DNA from: Symbiodinium natans
Taxonomy: Eukaryota; Sar; Dinophyceae; Suessiales; Symbiodiniaceae
Assembly (NCBI GenBank): GCA_905221605.1
Contig: CAJNDS010002829.1
Coordinates: 1 to 64,000 of the forward strand
Direction: 5' to 3'
Length of the DNA: 64,000 bases
The notes beneath the pieces are model-generated. The model did no database searches and was not told the origin of the DNA. It worked only from the letters and a program-made list of their open reading frames with translations. Shown piece after piece: positions 15,926 to 29,039 of the stretch; the first letter of the stretch is position 1, and every line of letters starts with the position of its first letter. The position numbers and the translations under genes are program-made.

Positions 15926-18910
15926 CGGGCCCATGGTGACTGCCGCAGCAGGACCAGGATACGTCGAAGGGCGGACCAAGCTCACTCACCATGAAGCCTC
16001 GCACAACCTCGCTGGTTCTGGGTCGTGTTTCCGGCCCGTTCGGGCGCTCTCGATCTGGACGGGCCATGGAAGTCATCCCAGAGGGCTCACCAAAAAGGCT
16101 TGCCATGGGCTCCTTCCCCAAAGGGCGCTGCCAAGAAAGAGGTTCACACTAACCGTCCCCAGGTCGCTGGAAGGCACTCCAACACGGTCAACCGCGAGGC
16201 CCGGCCCCACCAATCTCCCACAATCCAGTTGTACGAGTGGTTACGCACACAGGGCCAGCTGAGCTGCCTTTCGTGCCGGATAAGTGGGATAATCGGTGGC
16301 TAACGAATCGCATCCCTAGTCACCAACTTCCGGCTATCGACCAACCCAACCAAACCAACCGACCAACCAACCAAGAACACACGCACACACCCACACACAC
16401 CCACACGCACATGCACCCATGCACGCATGCGCAGGCAGTGACACAGCATCTGCCGGCTTATCCAGATTTCACAAAGGATCCGAGTCTCGATGATCTCGGC
16501 AGCGGCACGGGTGCTTGCAAAGCCAAAAGCTCTCTCTGAAGCTTGCCTCCGAAACAGTTACAAGCTTGCTGATTATAAACATGAATGATGTGTTTATCCC
16601 TAACCGTAGAAACAGTACCTTTCTAGACTGCTGAATAGAAAGACACTCATTTTTTCTTACATAGGTTTAGAAGTAACGGACATGATTGCCCAACTCATAT
16701 CTTGCTCACCTGCTCTCTGCCAAGCAAACAAAGCACTTTATGCTCCCCAAGAACAAGCGAAACACTGCAATTCCTCTTGTGACCCCCCTTGCCCTAAACC
16801 CTAAGAGCCTTAAACCCCAAACCCCAGCTGTCCTCTTGCTATCCTCGGCTGTCCTCATGCAACCAAAGACCAGGGATGCTACTGCCCCGCCCTGGTCACG
16901 TGGAAGATTGGGGCAGTGAGGGCATTCAAGTCGGGCCCGTCACGAACAGTGGCACAAACACTATGTCCTGTCTTGGTTTGAAACTCAGGCGCACGAATTC
17001 GCCTGGAGTCGGACCTTTGGAAAAGGGTATTAACAAAGCAAAGAAGCCATGAGCATCGCAGATTTTTCCAGCTGTGAACATATCCCAAGAGGTGACCGAC
17101 GGCTAGAAGGGGCTGATGACGAGATTCCTGTGACTCTGCGATTCTGCACGCTTCCGCTGTTCTAAAAAAGCTAGGGCATTAACTCGCGGACACTTTGGGT
17201 CGCTTCACATCTGCTACCTTGGTGCGGCAGCCATTTGATGCACAGTGCACGCTCACCATGTTCAATATTCGTGCTTGCGACATTCGGCTTTGTAGCCTGT
17301 TGCACACTATTGCAAGCACCTGTATGCACTTCCTGCCCGTGTGCCATGGGATCATGCAGATGCTGGTTGAGGGCCACGCGGCATCACCTCGGTGCGAGAT
17401 GCTCTGACTTGACCAGATGCTTGCACAGCGACGTGGTGACTTGGCCAAACGCTGGCGTCCTCTCTACACCTCTTGTCCAGTGATGGAGCAGAATCACCTC
17501 CGCAAGGTCGTTTTCGAGTAAACGGAGTAAACGAGTAAGCATGCATGAACAAACGGCGGCACACTACTGGCACACACACTGTGCAGCACTAGCCTCCCAG
17601 TCGCTGGCATGTTAAAAGGTGCTCCTCAAAACAGTTTTTTGATTGGCTGATCTGGTTTGAGGCCTTTTTGCTTGACCATATGTCAAACACCAATGAAGAA
17701 TCCCTTTCAGCAAACTCCTCGCACAGAAAGCTGCCGCCGGAAGTGGGATTCACCTGCATTTGGCTTGACATAACACGGCAGCCGGCACATTCAGGAACCC
17801 CCGAAAAACTCAGCGTCAGCCTGCCTCGACTACCCCGAACTTGGGCAAAGACATCTTCCAAGCCTCGCCACTTCAACACCCTAGCTGCCCTAGCTTTGCT
17901 ACAAGTAATCGTTGTTGGGCCGGTGTGATTTGGCGTGATTGCCCATTACTGCCTCATCGTCTGGCTGCACCATTGGAATCGTGAGGTGCTTTTTGGGGAT
18001 TCTCTGATTTGTCTCAGCCTCTGTTGCTTCCTGGCACTGCCGGCTCACAGTTGAATTTCCCCAACCAAACTTTCCTGAACTCCCAAACCGGGCAAATACT
18101 GCTGTTCCAACTTTTCATCACCAAGCTTCGGTTGCGACAATTTCTTGCGCGTGAGCCTGCCTGATTTCACTTGTATCGCACTGGTAACATCTTCTTGCAT
18201 CCTCACCGATCTTTAGGTGAGTGATAACCCGGGCAAGCCAGGTGTTCCATGGAGCTGCGTTTCCTGTGCTTGCTTTATATAAGTGCGTGGAAGACTTCGT
18301 TTCGGCGTCCTTTTGATCTCTCCATGTTTTTGGGCAATTGCAACTTTCTATCTATCCAACGAGAGATCTGCGGAACAGTGTTGCTGGCCCAACCCTGTGC
18401 ACGGCACTGATCAACCACCTTCGAAGATTGGGATGTTGGTTGCCGCAGCAGCAGCAGCATGCGCGTAACACCCGTTCTTTTGAACTCGACCACCCTCTTG
18501 GACAGGGGTGTCACCGTGCTGAAGCCCTGTTAACGCGATCGGCCGGTATTCCCTAAATGTCATCGTGCTGAAGCCATGACTGCTCATTGTAGCAGCGGAC
18601 CGGGCTGTCGCCATGCAAGGAACGAAACCCTGCGCGCCGGGTGAATCCAACAAATCTCAGCCACAACGAGCTGCACATGGAAGATTTCTGGCTACAAGTG
18701 GGCCCACTGTTGGAGGGTCAAAAATGCGGTGACACACTGCAATTAGACTTGTCCTACACGTGCACCAGGCAAGCCAGAGAAGAGGAGCGCATTCAGAATT
18801 GCCAACGTTCGGTTTGTTGCTCATGCTAAGGAATGTGTCGGATTCATGGCACAGCCCGTGCCTCTTCGACTGGCACCCTCAGTTCAACAAACAATTGAAT
18901 TTCTTGCTTC
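15926..18910. other. About 3 kb of gene-poor DNA
   Basis: No gene can be supported. There is a CCAACCAAC run and a CACACACC run at 16345-16425, and weak CCCTAAA scraps near 16795. Frames are short and lack recognisable domains. Confidence 0.4.
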
Positions 18911-18945
18911 AACCCTAAACCCTAAACCCTAACCCCTAAACCCGC
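18911..18945. repeat. Isolated short telomere-type tract
   Basis: Four CCCTAAA-like units (one as CCCTAACCCC) stand alone in unique DNA, in the same orientation as the large tracts to the left. Confidence 0.8.
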
Positions 18946-19837
18946 GCTGCGGAACCCTGCTGCAACATCCTGCAATCCTGACTGCGAGAGCCACTCACAA
19001 GCTGGCTGCAGAGCTCTCATCATCACATGTGCCGGCAAGGTGCCCTTTGAAGTACGCCAACAACAACTGGAGAACTGTGATGTGGCTCACCTCAATAAGT
19101 CTCAATTAGACATGTCTGACCCGCCTCGGCATGAAGCGGATCGAATTTGCACATACATGCACGTTGCACATAGTCACATAGGGTCATCGACGTGATGAAC
19201 AAAACTCTGATTCTCTGGGCTTCTGACGATGAGAACTGGTGAGGTGCACATTTCAACCTATCCCACAAAAGGTCATAATCAAACTTTTGCAGGCCGGAAG
19301 GCTACTGAAACCACCGGGAGCGTCCCCATGCGCTCGCGAGTTGTCGCCATGTGCCACTCCCTCGCTCTACCAGTCTTGATGAGTACACACGCACCCACCA
19401 GGGATTAGGGGCATCACGTCGATCAACACACTCTCCAAGCGCATGATGACGTCCAAGTAACCTGAGGATCAAGGGAAACATGTGGGATCCTAACAACCAA
19501 GGGTTTCTACAGCTTTCAGCCTGCAGCTGAGCAAGGGACTTTCACCACCTGGAAAATGGCAGATCAACGGGTTCTTGTACCACCTCGGAGGGCTTGATTC
19601 TTTGATTTTGTTTAGTACCAAAGACATCCAAAGACAATGCTCTGAACTCCTTGCGAATGACTCTCGTGTTGAAAGCAAAGACAACCACATCACATGCTCT
19701 GAAACTCCTTGCGAATGACTGTCTCTGTGCTGAAAGCAATGCGCAGAGCAAACAAAGTCCGAAGACCTTCAAGCACTTGTACTAGTACCACAATAGGATC
19801 ATGTGCATGCGCGATCGTGTGTGTGCGTGTGTGTGTC
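18946..19837. other. Gene-poor DNA with a short local duplication
   Basis: No gene is seen. A segment of about 45 bp starting TGCTCTGAA and containing CTCCTTGCGAATGACT is present twice (from 19638 and from 19696), with changes. Confidence 0.4.
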
Positions 19838-20112
19838 TGAACGCCCTGATAGCACAGAGTTCGATGGTCAAGTGACGTCAAGAATCAAAAGCAGGGGCAC
19901 ATGCCATTTGCAACCTACCGTGTGCAATGAAGTTACAGTTGCAGATGGGATACTCCAGCCGGATCAGCTGGACGTACCAGCATCAAACGTCTCACCCTCC
20001 AAAGCTTCCTTGAAAGAGTCGAAAGCATGATGTACCACCTAATAACCTCTTCGGGGGTCGTCACTGTGTGTACACTTGTACACCGGCTGGTTTTCTGTCT
20101 AAGTGCCAGTCG
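19838..20112. repeat. Dispersed duplication, copy 1
   Basis: This segment starts TGAACGCCCTGATAGCA and ends AAGTGCCAGTCG. It recurs at 21054-21286 with few substitutions, plus a segment of about 33 bp and a GTACACTT insertion present only here. On the minus strand both copies keep one open frame with the block VTTPEEV-RWYIMLSTLSRKLW, so a coding origin is possible. Confidence 0.88.
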
Positions 20113-21053
20113 TGAGGCCTGTTGGACAGTAGCTGAATTTACCAATCCGATCCTCAAACTCGATCCGCCAACCTTGATCACACCTCTTGAAGTTACCAAC
20201 CTCCTATACCTGACTTCACCAACCAACCCAAAGTTACCAACCTAAAGTTACGAAACTTGATTCACTTGAGCCACGGAGGTGCCTATGGTGCCTCAAACGC
20301 ACATTCACCGATTCCATCTTATGTGGATGGACCATTGAGGTCATTTGGTGCAAGAAGACCAAGTTTGCCTCCAAACGTGGCTCCAAGCAAGGCCTCCACC
20401 ACCGAGACCCAAATGTCCCACTTCCTTCCTGCCCCCCCTCCCCCCCTCCCCTTGAATACCTAACTCTTTTGGCTCAAGGTAGATAAGTCTTTTCTCTTCC
20501 CGAAAAGTTGCACAGTTCTTGAAAGTGACAAGATTGTGCAGCATTTGCTTTCTGCATCGTGTCTGTCGCAGGTTGTGTTTGGAATTCGGTGTAATTCAAG
20601 CTGTACAGTCGGCGGCTGTCTTTGTTTTCTTTCTGCTCTTGATGCTCGCACCTCTTCTTGCTCGTTGTGCCTGATGCCTGATGCTATTGTTGCTCTTTGT
20701 CAGTCTCACCTGCACGTCTCTGTTTAACACAATCATGACACAAGAATATGCTTGTAAGGATGCACGGTGCATCCTTGACATGTTTTCCATTAAGAATAAC
20801 CTGTCATATTCGGATGCCATAGGTCATTGTCAGTATGTATTCCTGCAGGGGATACCCACAGCTGTGGCAGTGAACAGTCGAACTTGTATGGTTGCAAGAT
20901 GTGGTTTCCCTGGGTCTCACAAGCGTTCCGAGGTCCGAGAGATGGTCAACATGTATTCCCAAAAGGGACACCTGCAATGGCGTCTTGAAACGATCGCCAA
21001 AAGATTCTTGGCATGGGAATAGTATGCTACCCCACATGGGGCGACTGTGTGTG
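20113..21053. other. Unique DNA between the two duplicated segments
   Basis: A plus-strand frame of 113 codons (20681-21022) is open but shows no domain. A possible spliced-leader relic lies at 20459-20478. No gene can be supported. Confidence 0.35.
20459..20478 (+). other. Possible degenerate spliced-leader relic
   Basis: CCTAACTCTTTTGGCTCAAG matches the 3' 20 nt of the dinoflagellate spliced leader as I recall it at 16 of 20 positions, with the last 12 identical. Such relics arise when trans-spliced mRNAs are copied back into the genome. One degenerate match could be chance. Confidence 0.25.
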
Positions 21054-21286
21054 TGAACGCTCTGATAGCAAAGCAGGGGCACATGCCATTTGCAACCTAC
21101 CGTGTGCAATGAAGCTACAGTTGCAGATGGAATACTCCAGCCGGATCAGCTGGACGTACCAGCATCAAACGTCTCACCCGCCAAAGCTTCCTTGAAAGAG
21201 TCGAAAGCATGATGTACCACCTACTAACCTCTTCGGGTGTCGTCACTGTGTGTACACCGGCTGGTTTTCTGTTCAAGTGCCAGTCG
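21054..21286. repeat. Dispersed duplication, copy 2
   Basis: Partner of 19838-20112, same orientation, about 1.2 kb apart. It is followed by TGTGC-rich and GT-repeat DNA rather than by the sequence that follows copy 1. Confidence 0.88.
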
Positions 21287-21378
21287 CCTTGCTGTGTGCT
21301 GTGTGCTGTGTGCCGTGTGCTGTGCCGTGTGCATTGCTTCGTGTCGCGTTGTGTCGCCTTGTGTTGCGTTGTGCTGCG

Positions 21379-21658
21379 TGTGTGTGTGTGTGTGTGTGTG
21401 TGGGTGGTGTGAGAGTGTTTTTTGGTATATGTGGGTGTGTGTGTGTGTGTCTGTGTCTGTGTCTGTGTCTGTGTCTGTGTCTGTGTCTGTGTCTGTGTCT
21501 GTGTCTGTGTCTGTGTCTGTGTCTGTGTCTGTGTCTGTGTCTGTGTCTGTGTCTGTGTCTTGCTTGAACCTTCGACGTTCGGAAGCTGTTCAGCTGTGGG
21601 CATCATTTGTGGTCCCCTCCTCCTCCTCCTCCTCCTCCTCCTCCTCCTCCTCCTCCTG
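21379..21658. repeat. Compound microsatellite: (GT)n, (CTGTGT)n, then (TCC)n
   Basis: GT repeats at about 21379-21402 and 21435-21450 are followed by about 18 CTGTGT units to 21560. After a short unique piece there are about 14 TCC units (21613-21657). Long frames on both strands here are artefacts of the hexamer and trimer periods. Confidence 0.95.
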
Positions 21659-23124
21659 CTTCTCCTGCTCTTTCTCCTCATCATCATACTGGCAAGATCT
21701 GAAGCTAGGCACCAGGCTGAGCCATGAAGTCCGGGTGACGTTTCTCTACCTGACGATACTGACCACATCTACGAACCCGTCGTTCCGTTGTGAGGGCTCT
21801 AAGAAGGGCCAGTAGATGCTGGCCACGGATGTTCTTTCAACACGGGGACATGGCACAAGAAGTCCAACCCCCCCCAGCCTCCCTCCATGGAGGTAGATCG
21901 TCTGGACATTCAACATCCCACCAACCGGCACCCAAAACACCCTGCCATGTGGGCATCATGGGCTTGAAGTGCCGCGCAAATGGCTACAAAATGCTACAAA
22001 CCTTGTCAATTAGAGCAGTCTGCAATCAGCCTTGTCGATTGGGTTCAGCGCCTTGGAGCCAAAATGATTTATTGACTCCAGAAACCTTTCTAGCCAACTT
22101 CAGGGTCGGGGAGGCAGGGAAGAGTCCGAGTCTTGTGCAGATCTCTTGTCGGGCAACACACTGGTGTGAGCTGCCTGCGGGGTCACGAGACAGCGATTGG
22201 CATCGACTCTGGTGACAAATCATTTCTAAATGATGCACATGATGAAGACTCAATGAAGACCGAAGCTGCTAAGGCCACAGCTGATGCGACGGCCCGCGGC
22301 ATTGTGCTCGTGAAAACCTTCGTTTGCTCCTCCGAAGGGGAAGGGTTCACTTGTTTCGCTTCTTTGGGGCCCGTAACAACCAACAGGTCCTACCACGCAC
22401 CTTGAAGCTATAAAGTCGCGCACTTTCGCAACTCTTTTCGATTGCTGCGCGATTCCAGATTGAAGCTGCTCGTCAATGTCGGTCACATGTCGGGATAACA
22501 CGTTCGCTGTCTGCAACGATTCAGCCATCATGCTCTCGCGCCTGGGCAACCACATCGCAGGACTGCGCAAAGCACAAATGATGAGTGAAGCGTAATTACA
22601 GTAGCAAAGCCGTTACAAAGTCTGCCCAAGTCACCCAAGCTCCCCCCGCAGAAATTGCAGAGCTTCTTTGTATGCGAGGGCACACAAATACCTGAGTTGT
22701 TCTTCAACTTTGCTGCAGCTGCTATCGCTGTCGGCTCTGCAGCACCGTGCTGACATTCTGCTTCTTGTCTCTTTGAAAAGGCCCTGAGCTCCCCCAAACC
22801 CCAGCCCCGACCAAGTGCACAGAGCACATCAAACAACTGGCTTGTTTTGGGGAAGAGTAAATGTACCTCTTTACATACATTGTAGGTGTGCCTAGTTGTG
22901 GACATTTCGGCTTCAAGTCGGCAAGTTGTATACTAAGGGTGGAACTCGCTCATCTTCGCGCGAACCACGGTGGAATTCCAAAAGCCGAGTCTCCTTCATG
23001 CAAAGCAACGAAGCTGAACTGTATGTGCTCTTCTGTTTCTCTGCTTTGCGTTCTTCCAAGGGGTTGGGGCGCACCCCAGAGCAATGCGCACGCCGCATGC
23101 CCCCGCGGCAGAGGCGCTCCCGCT
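21659..23124. other. Gene-poor DNA
   Basis: No gene can be supported. Several frames of 60-140 codons overlap on both strands with no recognisable domains. Confidence 0.35.
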
Positions 23125-23276
23125 CTTTCGCTATCACTTCTTTCTTCTTCTGCTTCCTCTTTTTTTGTTTCTGCTTCTTCTTTTTCTTCGTCTTGCTCCT
23201 GCTTCTCTTTGTTCTTTTGGATTCTGCTTCTCCTTCTCCCTCTTCTTCTCCCGCTCCCTCTCTCTCTCTCTCTATT
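23125..23276. repeat. Polypyrimidine tract (TTC/CTT/CTC-rich)
   Basis: About 150 bases of nearly pure plus-strand pyrimidine end in (CT)n. It gives Phe/Leu/Ser-rich artefact frames. Confidence 0.85.
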
Positions 23277-26200
23277 GAGAAAATATTTCATACTTTCGAT
23301 GACACCGCAAAGTTGCTAGCCAACTGCAAGTCCGTCAAACTGAATGCCGAAGAGTCCGCAAAGCATCCGTCCACACCGGGAGCGCAAGAGAAATTTGAGC
23401 ATCCTTGAGCAACCGGTTCAGAAGCACAGGGCTTCGAGAGATGCATCTGTCAAACATGTTTAAGGCCTTGTCCAACCGATCTGGCCCGTATTCTCAACCT
23501 CAAGAAATGTTGCTGGCTTTTCGAGGTTCCTCCCAGCAGTCTGATTAGGTGTTGGGGGGCAATTCTCTTGCCGCATCTCTTTTCTTACTCCGCTCAGTCA
23601 ATTCTTTCTCAACATGATGATCAAGGTGCTGTACGCTTGTGAGTTTGTTCAGGATGCGAATGAGCATCCGCTTTGATTACAAGTTTACAGGCTTGTTGCT
23701 GTTGTTGGCTTTTGTGCATCATATTGGAATCTCACAGCAATTCCTTTGCTACGCGAATTAGTACATTCGCTGCTCTACGGCCGTTCTGCGGTCACATTTG
23801 TTGACTGTAGATGTAGAGTCCGCATAGTATGCAAGGTGCTTTCAGTGTAAGCTCAGGGGTTGGAAGCGGTTGGAGGAAAAAGCGAGAACAACAACAATCG
23901 AGCCCACGACTGCCGAAGTATGCTGAAACAATCCTTGGAAGTGTCGAGCTACTTGGAGAATTCAGCGTCTGTAGAAAGAGCTTCACGTTGACAACACTGC
24001 ATCTTTTCTGATTTTCTGGAATGTCTGCATGTTTTGCTTCTTCGGCGGGGCTGTACACGGATTGCTCAATGATTTGTCAAAAGCCGCGCGAGTTTAAGGA
24101 TCCTTCTTTTTGTGGCTCGTGCTAGGGGCCGCTAGGCTTACAACAAACCTATGATAGACATTTAGTGCATGTTGAGGATTGTTGCGAGCAACATGCACCG
24201 TGGGTACTGCAAAAGCTTGGCGAGGGCAAGCTACATCAGCTACATCAGTCCGACATGGCTGCGCCATGTTGCGCTAACCGCTCCTGGGGTCAGTGTTGTC
24301 GGCACCCCGAGCTTGACTCCAAAGCTCTTCTCGCTTTGTTCTATTGCCTGCAAAGAGCAGCACATGGGAATCTCGTCAGTAAAGTTGTGCTCACTTTAGT
24401 ATCCGCACCCCTCCCAAACAATTGTGCAGTTTTGGACACCCTGAAGGGTTGAGGGCTTGAGGCCCTGCAGGAAGGAGATCCAGCTCCTTTAGAGCTTTAG
24501 GGTTTGGGGTTTTAATAAGGGCTTCTAGCTCCTCCAGACCATACGGCAACACTTGTACCCCAAGGCACATACCTGCGACTTTCTGGCTCAGCACCTGACA
24601 AAGAAAGACCTTCAGTTTCTTATTCTTTCTGCTTGTTTCAACGTTGCTGTTTTTCAGCCCCCTCCCCCCCTCCCGGATCCCTGGCCCGAGAACTTCGCAT
24701 TCTTCCGGGCAACCTTATCAACAGGTGGTCGCTGAATCATTCTTCATTTTTTTCAAAGTTTGCATGATAGCGGGCAATATTGCAGGCAAAATGGTAAAAG
24801 CGGGCGCAACACTATCCAGCATTATTCTGCTTGATTCATTCGTAGCTTTCTGAAGTCACATGCCCTCACCAGCTGCACCGCTTCGACGAGCAGCGCAGAT
24901 CAGCATTGGGCAAAACCTTCCACTCAGGATCCTTGATAGAACGAAACCCTCCACTCTGACAAAGCTGAAAAGTGAAGCCGGTGTCCAGCCCATATTTGCA
25001 ACCACGACATGAGATCCGGCCTTCGGCCTGAACTCGTCTTGCAAACCTGAATGGCACCAAACCCTTAGAGGTCTGAGAGCGAGCAAATTGGGCAAACATG
25101 GGTAAACCTTGTCCTCTGCCAGCAAAGGGACGCTTCACGAGAAGAATCTTCTGCGCCTTTGTCGAGCATCCACCACACCTTGCTTGCAGGAATCCACTCT
25201 ACCAGCAAGTCCTCTGCAGCCGGCGCTTCTGCAATGAGAACTGTACTACTCTCGCCGAAAATTGGTTTGGCAAAGCTCTTCACTTTTCAGGCAAGTGGCG
25301 GAACTGGATGCATTACCGAGGCGATTTGTTTCCAGCATACTGCGATGCGACTGCAGCAGTGGATCATTGCCTGGGTGTCATGGTGTGGTTGGTGTACCCG
25401 CAAAGATACATGCTCGGCCAACCCAACAACAAGATCGGGAATCGAATCGGGTTGGAGATCGGTGCAAGTCCTGGAGGGCTGGAGGGCTCGAGGGCTGGAG
25501 GGCTGGCTGGATGCGGGAAGGGCAAATGAAAGGTTCTGAAGCTGGAGCCTGCAGGATTTTCACTGAGACCCGGTACCGAAACTTTGGGAACCACGTGCGA
25601 ACCGCTGCGAGCCGAGCGAACATAGAAAGACGGCGCTGACTTCGACAAACAATCATATCGAAGCCGCAGCCTGCGCCACCACTGACACCTCTAACACAGG
25701 ACAGCAAGACATCGTGTGCTCTGCGAATCTCGGCCGGTCTGTTTCATACCTAGATCCAGGTCCATATATATATATATGTATGTGGTCACCCCCCCGCTTC
25801 CCCAAGATTTACACCCTCCTGGTCTACACTGCTCTTCTGCTTGCTTCCACGCACTTGTATGCAAGTAGTGCACGCCGAAGACACTGTAAATAGCGATAAC
25901 ATCGTGCTTGTCGAGTATTTCCGGGACTATTTTGCGTAACACATCACGCATGCAAAATGTCTAGAAATCTGCAACCGAATTTCGGTTTTAAATTATGTGA
26001 CCTTATATACTCCGAAAGCCAAAAAACCTGGAAGGTATAGCAGTTTTGCTGTTAACACCTAAAGTGTTTTGTGTTTGTTACTGTTGTCGTAGTAAACAAA
26101 CACGTGCTGAGCTGCACGTGTCAACACTGGGTCTGACGCGGTTCTTTCAGGATTCCCAGGAAAGGGTCTCTTTCTCATACAACAATAACAGCAAATAGGA

Positions 26201-27226
26201 GGATAATTCCTACCACTAACCATAACAATATTATCATGCCTACTTTTATAGTGATCATTGGTTCGGTGGTAAAATATGTCCGCTGCGTTTCGGGGGTTCT
26301 GCAAACTCCAAGACTTGCTTATCGGGCGGCTTGCGGCGTGTGTCCCAATAGCTGTCCTTCATTGCTCCCTCCAAGCAAGCTGAAAATAGGAATTCATACT
26401 AAACCGACAAAACCAGTATGTACTTAGTATTGAATTTCTATGCAATGAATAAAGAAATTCAATTTGCCTATTCAATCAACATTTTGCTTGGACAAACAAC
26501 GTTGCTTAGGAAAATTGCATTATTCGTATCGAAACACCTGACAACCCATAGTCCAAACTTCGCCAGAGATTCTCCCAAGGCTTTATTTAGCATTTGGAAT
26601 TTCCGAGTACTATGATCTTCACGAGTTAAATAGGTTTCGAAGAAAAAATGTTTTTGAGCTTGTCTATGCGAATTGTGCGTTTGAGACAGAATATAACCTG
26701 TACAAGTGGTATTTAGTTAGTGCGCGAGCAGTGTTTCATCATTGTGTGATGAAAAATGCGTGTTTTATAGTCAAATCTACTACACATAATCGTTGTGCTG
26801 AAGTCGTGTTTCTTTAAGAACTCTACGAGAATTCTGTGTACTTGTAAGCTTCTCTGTGCGAATTCTGTGTTTTAGACATAGATGCTTCACCAGCCAGCCT
26901 CTTTCATATGGTAGCATTTCAACATTTTTGCCGCACTATGTGTTTAGAAGAGTATTTCCTTGGGCTTGGGACAAGCACTGCTTCTCTAGAACCAGAACGA
27001 ATTGCTTTCAAAAAAACATCTTGTCTCTAAAGCTGCAGTATTTGTCTAGATTGCCGAGCACAATCGCTACATGTTTCAAGAGATATTCTATGAGTGAACA
27101 AAAGCTAGGATAGTTCACTCGCTTCTTTCGTATAGTATTAGTTCAATATTTGCCTAGTACAGGCACGATGCATCTGAAAAAGCACCGTATTTCCCTGGGT
27201 TTTGGGCACGCACTATTTCTCTACAA
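23277..27226. other. About 4 kb of gene-poor DNA
   Basis: No gene can be supported. A (TA)n run with GTATGTGGTCACCCCCCC lies at 25764-25796 and resembles a second site at 27661-27703. From about 25970 to 27200 the DNA is more A+T-rich. A GGGCTGGAG repeat patch lies at 25470-25505. Confidence 0.4.
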
Positions 27227-27600
27227 GAAAAAACAAAATCACACTAACCAAAACCTGCAAACCAGAAAAACCAAAAAAAAAACAGAAAGAACCAAAATAA
27301 CTATTTTTCTGAGACTCTTGGAAACATGAAACCAAAAAACCAAAAAAACCCCAAACCAAAAAAACAACAAAAAACCTGTTATTCCGAGACTCTTGGACAA
27401 AGGGAATCATTCCCCCGTCACGTCAAGAGTTCGAAAATAATGTGTGGTTTTTGTTTTTGGTTTGGGTTGTTTTGGGTTCACCTTTCCAAGAGTCTCAGAA
27501 TAATGGGTTTTTTGGTTCGTTTGTTTTCTTTGGTTTTGGTTGCTTGGTTTGGGCTTTTTGGCATCCTGATTTTGGCGTTTTGACCTTTTTTGGGTTCTGG
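27227..27600. repeat. Imperfect foldback: AACC/AAAACC-rich arm facing a GGTTTT-rich arm
   Basis: The left arm (about 27235-27375) is rich in ACCAAAA and carries CTGAGACTCTTGGAAA (27309). The right arm (about 27445-27560) is rich in TTTTGGTT and carries the reverse TTTCCAAGAGTCTCAG (27483-27498). A third copy of the motif (CCGAGACTCTTGG) is at 27384. The centre near 27420 would be the loop. Confidence 0.7.
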
Positions 27601-29039
27601 AAACCTGTAAACATAGATCTTGCGCGGGGGGGGGGGGGGTGGAGCGAGCATGTAATTTTATATACATATATATATATATGTGTATGTGGTCGCCCCCCCC
27701 CCCCCTCAATGGACCAACCTCCATTTTTTGAAAGCCCCTGTGTACACGACATGTTCTGATGCTCTCCCTGTACTTCTGATCAATATTACTTTTATGACCC
27801 CTGAGGGTCTAGAGCCATGCTTGCTAAGCCTCGAGCCGCTAACAAAAACACAAAAACATACTAACGTCTTACCAACTAGGATACCAATAGCGCATTCAAT
27901 AAGATGTTGAACATAAGTTCCTTGTATATGAAGACCATGTGAAGTCGTTACTTGGTTCACTCGCGAAAGAAGCATTCACATGGGTTATGCACAGGCCTTT
28001 ATTTGCGAGATTGAACATCAACAGCTTATGTTTGTTAATCTCCAATCAAAAACATCCAAAGCCCCAAAATCCAGAGTTCAATTTAAAACAAATTTAATGA
28101 CTCCCCAAATCAAACTTTTGTGGGAGATCCTCCGGATTGGTTTGGAATTTGGGATTTGCCGAAAACACAAGCTACTTCACTAAAAGCACCAACGACTTAA
28201 GGCACACAACTCACTGATTGCATGTTTTGGCAATTGCCCTTTCTTTCTCTCTGTGCCGAAGGGGAGGAGCTCTGGCGAAACCTCGCGAAGCTTGCTGAGG
28301 AAGGCTACGCGGGACATGGAGTCGTACTCAGGTTCCCGATATAACTTGTCGAAGTTATAAACATACTTATAAGTAACTTATTAGCACAAGTAGCACTGGT
28401 GCAATATGGGAAATGCCCGTAATTCAGCGCCAACCCCCCACACCCAAATCCAAAAATCTGAAAGTGCAATCTTTCCCGGAGCTTCTTCCCAAAAAGCTTG
28501 GATTTTTGGATTTATGGAATTTGTGTAGGGTTTTTGGATTTCTGGACTTTTTGATTTTTCTATGCTTGTGACAAGCAGAGAAAAAGCACACAGTGAGGCA
28601 ACATAAGTACAAACAAAGCCAGAAAACACAAATACCACAAAAACAGAAAAACACAAATCAGTGCACGCACAAGTAACCCCTTTAGGCAACTGGACGAGGA
28701 TGGGAGCACAACCTGTGCCCACGGCAGGGCAGAGCAGGCAGGAAAGAAAGGAAGCGCCAAGCAAACACAACGCCTGTGCCCACCCCGGCCCTGGGAGGCT
28801 AGCAGGAAAGCACTGACACCACCAGGGCGGACGCGCCTGCCTGAAGGGCTGTGGCCCATGATGAATAGGACATGAACAAGAGTGCGTATGGCACATCTCA
28901 TGCAAAACATGATCCAGTGCAAGTGATTGATAAGTAATAGCCGTAATAGCATACAAAGCTTTTGTTAACCAATGTTAACATTCACCACCAGAGCATTTTT
29001 TGTTTCATTGTGTGGGGTGCTATACCAGCATTGACCTCC
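27601..29039. other. Gene-poor DNA with G-run, (TA)n and C-run cluster
   Basis: A run of about 13 G at 27627-27640, a TATATA tract at 27660-27680 and a run of about 13 C at 27692-27704 form a compact cluster. No gene can be supported in the rest. Confidence 0.4.

Noticed and set aside
21237-21815. Ser/Val-rich frame of 192 codons
   Set aside because: It is produced by the CTGTGT and TCC microsatellites.
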